Positions 33,693-42,830 of a stretch of 64,000 nucleotides of DNA are shown here, piece after piece. Both the position numbers and the translations under genes were made by a program. Origin of the DNA: Roseiflexus castenholzii DSM 13941 (lineage in GTDB: Bacteria; Chloroflexota; Chloroflexia; Chloroflexales; Roseiflexaceae); contig NC_009767.1 of NCBI RefSeq assembly GCF_000017805.1, forward strand, positions 4,009,001-4,073,000, given 5' to 3'. The notes below the pieces were generated by a model. That model was not told where the DNA came from, did no database searches, and saw nothing but the letters and a program-made list of their open reading frames with translations. The first letter of the stretch is position 1, and every line of letters begins with the position of its first letter.

Positions 33693-33725
33693 AAGGTCTC
33701 CGAGGCGTTACGCCTCGGAGACCTT
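33693..33725. terminator. 14-bp hairpin after the surface-protein gene
   Basis: AAGGTCTCCGAGGC (33693-33706) pairs perfectly with 33712-33725 around the loop GTTAC, starting two bases after the TAA stop. In the plus direction no T-run follows. In the minus direction TTTTT follows, so it would terminate leftward transcription better. The remaining bases to 33926 hold no gene I can support. Confidence 0.55.
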
Positions 33726-33926
33726 CCCGCTTTAGTACTTGTAAAAGAAACTGCGCAACACGGGATGCACCTCCTGAGTAAGTCGATTGCAGCGTCGGAG
33801 AGGTTCACTCACTTTGCACATTATCATGCCACACATGGCGCGCCGCTTCAATCGGACAATAGTCCCCCATGCGACAGGTACCGTTTGTTCATCTTGTTAT
33901 GGTCTATGAGACGGGAACAGGCGGCG

Positions 33927-35105
33927 ATGGCATCTGACAGGAGCAGCGTATCGGAGATTCCGTTGTCGGGACGTCTTCAGGAGATGCCGTTCGACCTTGC
34001 TGCGCACATTGTGAGCGCAATTGGTCCACGTCCTCCCGGATCGATCAACGAGGCGAAAGCGGCAGCATTCCTCGATGCGCGTCTCCGCCAGGCGGGATTG
34101 CGTCTTTCTGCCGAGTCCTTTTACACGTTTCGACTTCCCGGCTACGATGGCATAGTCTGGGGCGCACTGGCTATTTTTGGAGTCGTCGTCTTTTACTGGA
34201 TGCCCCTCCTGGCAACGCTGATGTTTGCAGCGAGTTTTGGAGCGACATTCCTGGCCGCCTGGCACGATACACACCTGTTGGCGCGGCGCCTCCTGAGCCA
34301 GAATGTCATTGCCACACGCGCTGCCGCCGGGGTCTTGCGTTGGCGGCTGGTGGTGTTGGCGCCGCTCAGTTCGCCGCCTGCCATCAGACGCCAGATTGTT
34401 GCGTTGGGCGCTGGTCCGATCGGGCTGATCGGGCGCACCGTTGCAGCAACGTTACTTTTGGCGCTGGGCATTGCAGCGAATGCGCCGCTGCCCTTCGATC
34501 TCCGTTTATGGCTCTGGTATGCCCAGGTTATCCCGGCAACCACCCTGCTCGTCCAGGGGATCGCGGCGCTCATTGTGCAGCACGCGCCAGCGACGCCAGG
34601 AGCGATCAGTTATGCAGGCGCCCTGGCGACCTTGATCGAGAGCGCAGCACGCATACCTCCTCTCACCCATACCGAGATCTGGATCGTGGGGATTGGCGCC
34701 GGAATGGCTGGCATCGACGACCTGCTGCGACGGTATCCCTTCGAAGCGCAACAAACGCTCTTCATCGGTCTGGATGGCATCGGTCAGGGGAGATTGTGCT
34801 ATCTGGCAGCCGAGGGCGCACTGCGCCAGCGATTGGCGGACGCGCTGCTGTTGCGCCTGGCAGCCCGTGTTGTGGATAGTGGGCAGGCGATAGCACAGCC
34901 TGGTGTGTACCGCGGCGTCACGTGCGCCGGCATCCTGCGTCGGCGCGGCTGGCGCGCCATGGGGATCGCTGCCCTTGACACCCACAGGCGCGTACCGTAT
35001 CAGCACGAACGCAGTGATGACCTTTCGCGGCTCGATGCTGCGCATCTTGAGCATGCCGTGCGTCTGGTCGTCGGGCTGGCGCAGGCTCTCGATAACGCCC
35101 CATAA
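33927..35105 (+). CDS. Degenerate M28 peptidase-like membrane protein
   Basis: A 392-residue protein. The N-terminus follows the M28 prodomain pattern (AAHIVSAIGPRPPGSINEAK, AAAFLDARLRQAGL). Four hydrophobic helices (about residues 73-105 and 165-210) come next. The C-terminal part keeps LFIGLDGIGQG and PYQHERSDDLSRLD, which match the later metal-ligand segments of M28 enzymes. The usual HxD segment and the Glu-Glu pair are not found: the equivalent place reads GIGAGMAGIDD. So it is probably not an active metallopeptidase. The ATG at 33927 is the best start near the fold; an ATG at 33906 is possible. Function unknown. Confidence 0.6.
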   Translation: MASDRSSVSEIPLSGRLQEMPFDLAAHIVSAIGPRPPGSINEAKAAAFLDARLRQAGLRLSAESFYTFRLPGYDGIVWGALAIFGVVVFYWMPLLATLMFAASFGATFLAAWHDTHLLARRLLSQNVIATRAAAGVLRWRLVVLAPLSSPPAIRRQIVALGAGPIGLIGRTVAATLLLALGIAANAPLPFDLRLWLWYAQVIPATTLLVQGIAALIVQHAPATPGAISYAGALATLIESAARIPPLTHTEIWIVGIGAGMAGIDDLLRRYPFEAQQTLFIGLDGIGQGRLCYLAAEGALRQRLADALLLRLAARVVDSGQAIAQPGVYRGVTCAGILRRRGWRAMGIAALDTHRRVPYQHERSDDLSRLDAAHLEHAVRLVVGLAQALDNAP

Positions 35106-35112
35106 CCGGGAC

Positions 35113-36480
35113 TCACGGATGTGGGATGCGGAGCACGCGGTTCACCTCCGGCGCGGTAATGGAAGTCATCGCGCCATCGGGCCAGTACACCTCAACCGAC
35201 TCAACCGTCGCCACACGTCCCAGACCAAAGTGGGCGACTGCTTCCATCTGACACAAATAGCCGCTGCCGGCATCAACGGCGCGCAGTTGCCGCCTGCCGC
35301 CAGCGGAGAGCACGACGACAGCGCCGCGCGCCGGCGCGCCGGCGCGGGTCAGCGGCAACACGCGCAGCCAGGCATACTCATTGGAAACCGGACGGTACAG
35401 ACTGAGCGGCTGCAAATCGGCTTCGCCGTGACTGATCAGCAATTCAAGCCGGCCATCGCCGTCAAAATCGCCAACTGCCGCACCGGTGCCCAATCCGGCG
35501 GGTTCGAGCGCATCTCCCGGATCGATTTTCGTCCACACATCGCCGCGACGCGCAAACAGGCGGTTTGGTTCACCGATGTTGTTGAAGAAGATTTCCAACT
35601 CGCCGTCATTATCGAAATCAGCGGCGATAACCGTGCGCACCCGCGATGGTTCCGCCATATCAGGCGGCGCAGCATCAACGAAGAGACCTTCCCACTTCTG
35701 CAAGAACAGACGATGCGGACCCTCCCAGTTGCCATAGACGATGTCGAAACGGCCATCGCCATCGAAATCGCCGGCGGCAACTCCCCGACCGTGCTCGTGC
35801 GGATCGGGCAAACCGGCGCGGCGGGCGATTTCCTCGAACGTGCCATCGCCACGATTGGCAAAGAGCAGATTGGGACCATTTTCATTGACTGTAAAAATAT
35901 CCATGCGCGACGTCACCAGAGGAAGGGTCATCACACCGCGCCCGCCGGTTGTAAAACTGACGCCCGCAGCGCTTGCCATATCCTGCACTTCGCCAAAGCG
36001 GTCGAGTTCATACAGGCGAAACGGACCGCCATAATTCGCCACAAAGAAGCCATAGCGCCCCGTGCCGAGGCGATCCACGACCGCAACCGAGCGACCGGCG
36101 GTTAAATTGAGCGCCTCGCGGTTCTGCGGCAATTCGAACAGATCGACCCAACCGGTCTCCTGGAAATCGAACAAGCGATCACCAAAGCGCTTACGACCGG
36201 CGAAGGTATCGGTGTTGAGGACATAGATCTCCTCCCGACCATCACCGTCGAGGTCGCCGGCTGCCACGCCGATCGCCTGCCGTTGGGCATCGGCGAGGGT
36301 CTGATCGACAATATCGACGAAACCGGCGCCGTTCCAGCGCAGCACGCGATTGGCGCCATCGAAGCCGGCAATGAATAGCTCCCAGGCGCCATCATCATTG
36401 ATGTCGACCACCGCCACGCCATAGTGCAGACGCGGTGGATTGGAAGCGATCAGATGGCTGCAATCAATAAACATGGGCAT
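35113..36480 (-). CDS. FG-GAP/VCBS repeat protein with ASPIC/UnbV C-terminus
   Basis: A 455-residue beta-propeller of the CRTAC1 type. Repeated calcium-binding loops of the DxDxDG kind are seen: VDINDDGAWELF, GDLDGDGREEIYV, GDFDGDGRFDIVY, ADFDNDGELEIFF, GDFDGDGRLELLI. The C-terminal domain (ARGAVVVLSAGGRRQLRAVD, then GSGYLCQMEAVAHFGLG and VEVYWPDG) is the ASPIC/UnbV module. There is no signal peptide, unusual because homologues are mostly extracellular; it starts directly with MPMFIDCSHLI. It is convergent with the M28-like gene, 7 bases apart. Likely binding or adhesion function, unproven. Confidence 0.85.
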   Translation of the reverse strand: MPMFIDCSHLIASNPPRLHYGVAVVDINDDGAWELFIAGFDGANRVLRWNGAGFVDIVDQTLADAQRQAIGVAAGDLDGDGREEIYVLNTDTFAGRKRFGDRLFDFQETGWVDLFELPQNREALNLTAGRSVAVVDRLGTGRYGFFVANYGGPFRLYELDRFGEVQDMASAAGVSFTTGGRGVMTLPLVTSRMDIFTVNENGPNLLFANRGDGTFEEIARRAGLPDPHEHGRGVAAGDFDGDGRFDIVYGNWEGPHRLFLQKWEGLFVDAAPPDMAEPSRVRTVIAADFDNDGELEIFFNNIGEPNRLFARRGDVWTKIDPGDALEPAGLGTGAAVGDFDGDGRLELLISHGEADLQPLSLYRPVSNEYAWLRVLPLTRAGAPARGAVVVLSAGGRRQLRAVDAGSGYLCQMEAVAHFGLGRVATVESVEVYWPDGAMTSITAPEVNRVLRIPHP

Positions 36481-36515
36481 GTCCCTGATGATACGACACG
36501 ACGCGCTCCATATAC

Positions 36516-37379
36516 CTACCCTTTGAGCCAGGCGACGATCATATGCGCGACCCGTTCACCACCCTCGCCGAGGAGCAACTGATGTCCATACCCATCCATC
36601 CAAATCAACCGACAGTCGGCAGCACCGATATGCCGCGCGACCTGCCCGGCGGATCGTGGATCGACTGTTGCATCATCGCGCCCCTGCACTACCAGCGTTG
36701 GCGCCGTGATGCGCGGCAATGCACGGCGCGCAGAGCGCTGCAACAGGGTCAACTGATGAATCGCAGTCAGCGGCATGCGCACAGTGCGGCGCAATTGCTC
36801 ACAGACGACCGGGTCATCAAGATCGGCATCCGGGACGCGATTGCGTATAAGCGCGCGCAGCGCCGGATCTTTGAAATCAGCCCTGGCAAGAGGATAGTAC
36901 CATGAAATGGCGTATCGCGCGATACTGCTCAGATTCACCAGAAATTGGCCGCGCAGCGTCAACGCCGGCGCCAGCGCGACCAGGCGCGCAACCGGCAGAT
37001 GTGCCGCCAGCAGCAGCGCGAGCAACGATCCCATCGAAAAGCCAACGACCGCAACCTCGGAGCAATGCTGATGCAGCAGCGCAAATCCCTGCACCACTGT
37101 TTCCGCCCATTGTTGCCACCGGACACCGGCAAGCGCATCGGGAAGCGCGCCATGACCAGGGAGCAGCGGGGCGTGCACGCTGTATCCCTCCCGAATGAAT
37201 GCAGCCGCCAGTGGACGGACTTCCGCCAGATCGCCGCCAAAGCCATGGATCAACAATACACCCGGCGAACCCGCCCAAACAGTCAGCGACTCCACCCTGC
37301 GACGTCCAACCGATGGTGATTCTGTCGCACGCGCAGCAAATTGGATCGATTCGGTCGGCATACTTGTATTCCAGTTCAT
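36516..37379 (-). CDS. Alpha/beta hydrolase (carboxylesterase/monoacylglycerol lipase-like)
   Basis: A 287-residue alpha/beta hydrolase. The oxyanion region is LLIHGFGGDLAEV, the nucleophile elbow VGFSMGSLLALLL, the acid RDDATVDPRS and the His GYGHQLLLGEGGE, so the triad Ser-Asp-His is complete. A lid region between (SIARYAISWYYPLARADFKD) matches Est30-type carboxylesterases. No signal peptide. The start at 37379 or 37361 is not decided by ribosome sites. Divergent from the large regulator at 37548. Confidence 0.88.
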   Translation of the reverse strand: MNWNTSMPTESIQFAARATESPSVGRRRVESLTVWAGSPGVLLIHGFGGDLAEVRPLAAAFIREGYSVHAPLLPGHGALPDALAGVRWQQWAETVVQGFALLHQHCSEVAVVGFSMGSLLALLLAAHLPVARLVALAPALTLRGQFLVNLSSIARYAISWYYPLARADFKDPALRALIRNRVPDADLDDPVVCEQLRRTVRMPLTAIHQLTLLQRSARRALPRITAPTLVVQGRDDATVDPRSAGQVARHIGAADCRLIWMDGYGHQLLLGEGGERVAHMIVAWLKG

Positions 37380-37547
37380 GCTATTGTAGACCTCGCGCTA
37401 TCATATGGCAAGCCGCCAGATGAAAAAAATGACATCCCGGTTACAGATGTCGTCTCACGATCAAGAGTCGGTCGATTCACGATTGACAACCCCGGCGTAA
37501 CCTTCTACGATCATGGTACGTGGTTTCTGGCAACACCTGAAGCAACT

Positions 37548-40500
37548 ATGGCGCTGCGATTCCAGCAGAAGCTCATTGTTCCGACATCAGCGCGACCGCT
37601 GATCGAACGTCCTCACGTCATCGCACAACTTGAGCGCGCCATTCGCAGCAAGCGCGTCGTCGCGCTCGCCGCTCCTGCCGGATGGGGTAAAACGACTGCT
37701 CTGGCACAGTGGGTCGCGCACACCACGATGCCCACTGCATGGTATACGCTCGATAGTGCCGATCGCGATCCCCAGGTTTTTCTCGATTATCTGTTGCACA
37801 GCGTTGCCGATCTGGCGCCGGGAACGGCGGACATCGCCGCGCGTCTTGCCACCGCCACCCCCCAGAGTCTCGCGGAGATCTCGCAGCAGACGGCGCTGGC
37901 GCTTGCTGATGCGCCGGATCACTTCGCCCTGATTCTTGATGATGTGCATGTTCTGGAGGATGACCAGTCGCAATCCATTCCGGGCGTCTCGCTGGTTTTT
38001 GCGCTGCTGGCATCCATCGCCGAGTATGCTGCCAGGTGTCATCTGGTGCTTGCATCGCGCACCCTGCCAGCTTTGCACGGCATGGTGCGCATGGTTGCGC
38101 AACAGCGTGCTGCTGTGTTCGATTATAGCGTGTTGCAGTTCCAGCGTGCCGATACGCAGCGTCTTGCGGGAATGACCGCAGGGCTGACGCTCTCCGATGA
38201 CGCCGCGGAGCAATTGACCGCCGCAGTTGGCGGTTGGGTCACCGGTATCGTGCTTTCACTGGATCAACCATCTGTCAACGGCAGCAGCGTCCCCAAACAG
38301 CATATTGTTGACTATCGCCTGGCGGAGATCGCCACGCAACGCGATGCCATCATCGAAGCCAACACGAGCCAGGTGTATGCGTATTTCGCCGAACAGATTC
38401 TGTCGCCACTACCAGCCGACCTGCAACGGTTTCTTGAGGATACCAGCGTGCTTCAGGACCTGTCGCCGCATCGCTGCGACCGATTGCGAAACACCACCAA
38501 CTCGGCGGAATATCTTGACGATATCAAACGCCGTGGTCTGTTCGTTTCGAGTCGTGCTGGATGGGTATCGTACCATAGTCTGTTTCGTGAGTATCTGCGA
38601 TCGCGCCTCGCGCGTGATCCCCAACGGTATCGTTCGCTTTTGCGGACTGCCGGCGACCTCTATGCTACTGAGGACGACATCGAACGTGCGCTCGATTGCT
38701 ATCTGGCAGCCAGCGATTATCGACAGGCGCTCGAACTGCTGCGATCGGCAGTGCCACGCCTGCGTCAGCGTTCGCGTCAGACCACCCTGCTGGCGTGCTT
38801 TGAACGCCTGCATCGCTTTCGATTGACCGGTGATCGCCACATCCGGGACGCTATGCCGTTCCCGGCGGTGCAAGATCCACGACTGCCCGCAACCCCGCCA
38901 GATCTCTTGTTGGCAGAGGCGCGCGTGTATAGCGATCTGGCACTCTGGGAACGCGCATACCTGGCGCTCCAGCTCGCCGAAGCGTCCGGAAATGCTCAGA
39001 TCCGTGCAGAAGCGCGGATTCTCTCGGCAGAGGTGCAGGTGCTCCAGGGCGACTACGCTCGCGCTCAACAAACATTGCGAACCGTCGATGTGGAGATTCT
39101 CGATGATCGCCTGCGCCTGGAATATGCCATAGCCGCCGGACGCGCGCACATTATGGCAGGCGAGGTCGCTGCCGCCATTACGGCATTGGAACGCGCGCAT
39201 ACTCTTGCGACGACCCGCGCCGACGCCGTGGATCATCCCGGACCTCTCGCGGATATTTACGATAATCTCGGCTGGGCATACGCTGCTCAGGGTGATCGTC
39301 AGTCGGCTCTCCGCCACCTGAAGCGCGCCGACGCTTGCTGGCAGGCATCCGGCAATCACGGAAGGCGCGCACTGACGCTCAACAACATGGGAGTCATGGC
39401 GATGGAAGAAGGGCGGTATGCCGAAGCGCGCGCGGCATTCGACACCGGACTGGATATTGCCCGACATACCGGGCTGCGACGTGAAGAAAGCGTGCTGCTG
39501 TGCAGCCTGGCAGAACTCATGCTGCGTCAGGGCGATGTTGAGCAATCGATCCATTGCGCTGCTGAGGCACACGCACTGGCCACAGCGTTCGACATCGCCA
39601 GCAGTGCGGAAGCAGCGGCGGCGACCGCGCTCTGGTCCGCTCTCCTGGTTGGCGATAGGGCAGCCACATCTGCGTGGTCCGACAGGACAGCCGCAATCGT
39701 AGCGCCTTTCCAACCGGAGGTGCGCGGGCGTCTGGCATTGGCACGGGCAATGCTGGCGATGCAACAGAGCAACCCGGACCCGGAACGCCTCGCCAATTTT
39801 CTGGCAGAAGCGACGGTATGCGAAGCCGCCCTCAGCAACGAAGAGCGCGCCTATGTCGCACTGTTGCGCGCCGACATCGCATACTCCCGCGCTGGCTGGC
39901 AATGCGCTGCTGCGGAATGGGCGGATTTCGTGGCGCGCGCTAGCACGCTCTCCGAACCCTTGCTGCATCGTTTCGCAGCGGTGCATCGCAAACTCTTTGA
40001 AATCGCAGCACCTCACACGCCGCTTGCCGCTCGCGCGATTGCGGGCTTCCGTCAACCCGCGTCCATACGCTGGCGGATCACCGCGCTTGGCGGATTCGAG
40101 TGCCTTGTCGATGGCATGCCGGTCGAACTGTCGCAACTGCACCGCGCCCTCCTGATCCGACTCCTCGATGCCGGTCCTCCGGGACTGGCAGTGGAGCGCC
40201 TCTGGGAGGCGGTGTGGGGTGATGATCACGTTTCGATGCCCGCGTTACACCAGGCGCTACGCCGGTTGCGCCTGCAAACCGGTCTCTCCGTTTCGGCGCG
40301 CGAGGGGGCGGTTGCTATTCGTAGCGGATGGGACATGATCGAGTACGATGTGCAAGAACTCGAACGTCTCCTCGAGATGCCGACCCATCCCAACATCATT
40401 CAGCGCGTCATGGCGCTCTACCGTGGCGAGTTCCTTCCGGGAGCGCCCCTCAGCGCCAGTCTGTGGGTCGAGTCGCGTCGGGCGCATCTCCAGCAGCGTT

Positions 40501-40754
40501 ATCTGGATGCTATCGAACAATTCGCACAATCCATCGAGCGGGACTCGCCGCAACAGGCGATGTTCTACTACCAGCATGTGTTGCAGATCGATGGATGCCG
40601 CGAGCATACTGCCGCACAACTAATGCGCCTGGCTGCGCGGTTCGGCAACCGCACCCTGGTCACGGTCACCTTTGAGCATCTCAAGGGTGCGTTGCGCGCC
40701 CTTGGCGCATCGCCAGAGCCAGCAACTGCGGCATTGTATCAGCAACTGACATAA
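37548..40754 (+). CDS. MalT-like STAND ATPase with C-terminal SARP/BTAD domain
   Basis: A 1068-residue regulator. Residues 1-330 form a MalT-type NTPase starting QQKLIVPTSARPLIERP, with Walker A AAPAGWGKTTALAQW and Walker B-like FALILDDVHVLED. A long helical TPR region follows (about 420-830; for example GRRALTLNNMGVMAMEEGRY). The C-terminal 240 residues carry a winged-helix (ITALGGFECLVDGMPVELS, then LHQALRRLRLQTGLSV) and a bacterial transcriptional activator domain (VMALYRGEFLPG to ALGASPEPATAALYQQL). The usual LuxR helix-turn-helix is replaced by the SARP type. Inducer and targets unknown; the adjacent hydrolase is a candidate. The ATG at 37548 lacks a clear ribosome site. Confidence 0.85.
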   Translation: MALRFQQKLIVPTSARPLIERPHVIAQLERAIRSKRVVALAAPAGWGKTTALAQWVAHTTMPTAWYTLDSADRDPQVFLDYLLHSVADLAPGTADIAARLATATPQSLAEISQQTALALADAPDHFALILDDVHVLEDDQSQSIPGVSLVFALLASIAEYAARCHLVLASRTLPALHGMVRMVAQQRAAVFDYSVLQFQRADTQRLAGMTAGLTLSDDAAEQLTAAVGGWVTGIVLSLDQPSVNGSSVPKQHIVDYRLAEIATQRDAIIEANTSQVYAYFAEQILSPLPADLQRFLEDTSVLQDLSPHRCDRLRNTTNSAEYLDDIKRRGLFVSSRAGWVSYHSLFREYLRSRLARDPQRYRSLLRTAGDLYATEDDIERALDCYLAASDYRQALELLRSAVPRLRQRSRQTTLLACFERLHRFRLTGDRHIRDAMPFPAVQDPRLPATPPDLLLAEARVYSDLALWERAYLALQLAEASGNAQIRAEARILSAEVQVLQGDYARAQQTLRTVDVEILDDRLRLEYAIAAGRAHIMAGEVAAAITALERAHTLATTRADAVDHPGPLADIYDNLGWAYAAQGDRQSALRHLKRADACWQASGNHGRRALTLNNMGVMAMEEGRYAEARAAFDTGLDIARHTGLRREESVLLCSLAELMLRQGDVEQSIHCAAEAHALATAFDIASSAEAAAATALWSALLVGDRAATSAWSDRTAAIVAPFQPEVRGRLALARAMLAMQQSNPDPERLANFLAEATVCEAALSNEERAYVALLRADIAYSRAGWQCAAAEWADFVARASTLSEPLLHRFAAVHRKLFEIAAPHTPLAARAIAGFRQPASIRWRITALGGFECLVDGMPVELSQLHRALLIRLLDAGPPGLAVERLWEAVWGDDHVSMPALHQALRRLRLQTGLSVSAREGAVAIRSGWDMIEYDVQELERLLEMPTHPNIIQRVMALYRGEFLPGAPLSASLWVESRRAHLQQRYLDAIEQFAQSIERDSPQQAMFYYQHVLQIDGCREHTAAQLMRLAARFGNRTLVTVTFEHLKGALRALGASPEPATAALYQQLT

Positions 40755-40902
40755 ACGTTCGAGGCGGGATGCCCTCTCCTTATACTTCCCGACCAACATC
40801 AGGATTCGCTGCCCATCGGAGCAGGGGGCAGGCACGAAGACCTGAAAAGGGGCGATTCGTCGTTGGGATACGCCGCTCCCCCGGATATTCGGACAAACGC
40901 TT

Positions 40903-41052
40903 ATACCAATTCCCTGTGACCATCCGGCATGGTCACCCCGAGCAGCGCGAGGGGTCGTGCGCGACCCGCGCAGATTCCGCGCTGCGTTTACCCTGAGCGA
41001 AGCGAAGGGCTCGGAATGATCCGCATGCGGCATCGTCAATCGTCATTGGTAT
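40903..41052 (-). repeat. MITE-like inverted-terminus repeat, copy B (150 bp, inverted)
   Basis: This is the reverse orientation of copy A, of identical length and including the CTTCGCTTCGCT-containing insert. On the plus strand it starts ATACCAATTCCC and ends GTCATTGGTAT. Its last base is also the last base of the ABC exporter stop codon (41054-41052), so it abuts the gene exactly. The 297-base gap between the MalT-like gene and the ABC gene holds nothing else I recognise. Confidence 0.85.
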
Positions 41053-42830
41053 TAGTGCATAACAAACTGATGGCGATGCAATCGCGCATAGAAGCCGCCG
41101 CGCGCGAGGAGCGCATCGTGATCACCATCCTCGACGATCCTCCCGCGATGCATGACAATTATCCGATCCGCATTGCGAATGGTTGACAGACGATGAGCAA
41201 TCACCACACTGGTGCGCGTGCGCAGGATACGTTCCAGCGCTTCCTGGATCAATCGCTCTGTTGCATTGTCGATGCTCGATGTCGCTTCATCGAGCGCGAG
41301 CACTCCTTCGGGACTGAGCGCCAGCGCGCGCGCCAGCGCCAACAGTTGGCGTTGCCCCACCGACAGATTGGCGCCGCCGGGCAGCACTTCAAACTCGTAA
41401 CCACCGGGAAGGCGTTCGATGAACGGCGCTGCATTCGCCAACTCCGCAGCGCGACGCACATCGGCATCGCTGATGTCAGTGCGGAACAGACGGATATTAT
41501 GAGCAATCGAGCCCGCAAGACACACCGGGTCCTGCGGGACGACAGCAATGGCGCGGCGTAACATAGTGAGGTCCAGACGCCGAATATCGACCCCATCGAG
41601 CAGCACCTGCCCCTGTTGCGGATCATAGAACCGCGCCAGCAGCGCGACCAGGCTCGATTTTCCCGCACCGGTCGCGCCGACAATCGCCACATTCTGCCCG
41701 GCTGGTATCGAAAGGGAAACATCGCGCAGCACCGGCTCTTCCGGCACATACGAGAAACTGACATGGCGCAATTCAATCGCCCCACGCACCCGCGGCAACA
41801 CGACCGGATCTGGCGGCGAGACGACCGCCGGCGTTGTTCGTAGCATCGTATAGATGCGCTCGGCGGCGCCTAACGCGATCTGCACCGTATTGTACTGCTC
41901 GCCAAGACGCAGAATCGGTTGAAACGCCCGTTCGGTATACTGCACAAACGCCACCAGCGTGCCAAGAGTCGCCCATCCTGCCAACACTCCTTGCCCTCCG
42001 CCATACAGGACGAGCGCCAGACCGACCGACGACAGTATCTCCTGCGATGCCAGAAACAGCGCGCTCTGGCGACGCAGCGCCAGCAATGCCCGGCGATACG
42101 CCATATTGTAGCCATCGAACTCTTCGGCGCTTGCCCGCTGCGCGCCAAACAATTGGATCACCGTTAGCCCGACGATGCGTTCACTCAGAAACGCACTTGC
42201 GCGCGCCAGCGCCGTGCGCTCACCCGTTGAGGATCGCCGAATACGCTGCCGGAAGAAGCGCGTCACCAGCGCCAAGAGTGGAAGCACTGCCAGTGACAGA
42301 AGCGCCAGACGCCAGTTCACTGCCAGCATGACTCCGACGATGACCAGCAACGTCACGCTCTCCACCAGAATAGTCACCACACTGCTCGAAAGGAGCGCAT
42401 TGATCGTATCCACATCACTGGTCAGGCGCGTGACCAGATCGCCCGTCGGAGTCCGTCCGAAAAACCTCTGGTCCTGATGGGTCATATGGTCGAACAGCCG
42501 TGTCCGCAGATCGGCCAGCGCTCGCTGCCCTGCCATCTGGAGAAACAGCGTGTAGATATACTGCAATGCAAACATTACAATCGCCACGCCGCCGTAGAGT
42601 GCTGCGATCAGCCACAACCCCTCAGGATCGCCGCGCGCAATCGGTCCATCGATTGCCTGTTGCATCAGCGCCGGCGGAACCGCATTCAACGCCGCAGTCG
42701 CCAGCAGGATGAGCAGCGCCAGCGCCAGAATGCGCCAGTGCGGCGCCATCACGCTGGCGAGCAATACAACCAGTGCTGCGTCCTGTCCACGCACCGTGGT
42801 GGATCGTGTGGAAGAAGACTCGCCTGTCAT
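41052..42830 (-). CDS. ABC exporter half-transporter with consensus catalytic Glu
   Basis: A 592-residue protein: six-helix export domain (about 25-330), then an ATPase domain with Walker A VGATGAGKSSLVALL, signature LSVGQRQLLALARAL (Val in place of Gly) and Walker B VLALDEATSSID with the catalytic Glu. It overlaps the partner gene upstream by four bases (ATGA), so the two form a heterodimer like Bacillus BmrCD or Thermus TmrAB, exporting drugs, lipids or peptides. The stop codon abuts repeat copy B. Substrate unknown. Confidence 0.92.
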   Translation of the reverse strand: MTGESSSTRSTTVRGQDAALVVLLASVMAPHWRILALALLILLATAALNAVPPALMQQAIDGPIARGDPEGLWLIAALYGGVAIVMFALQYIYTLFLQMAGQRALADLRTRLFDHMTHQDQRFFGRTPTGDLVTRLTSDVDTINALLSSSVVTILVESVTLLVIVGVMLAVNWRLALLSLAVLPLLALVTRFFRQRIRRSSTGERTALARASAFLSERIVGLTVIQLFGAQRASAEEFDGYNMAYRRALLALRRQSALFLASQEILSSVGLALVLYGGGQGVLAGWATLGTLVAFVQYTERAFQPILRLGEQYNTVQIALGAAERIYTMLRTTPAVVSPPDPVVLPRVRGAIELRHVSFSYVPEEPVLRDVSLSIPAGQNVAIVGATGAGKSSLVALLARFYDPQQGQVLLDGVDIRRLDLTMLRRAIAVVPQDPVCLAGSIAHNIRLFRTDISDADVRRAAELANAAPFIERLPGGYEFEVLPGGANLSVGQRQLLALARALALSPEGVLALDEATSSIDNATERLIQEALERILRTRTSVVIAHRLSTIRNADRIIVMHRGRIVEDGDHDALLARGGFYARLHRHQFVMH

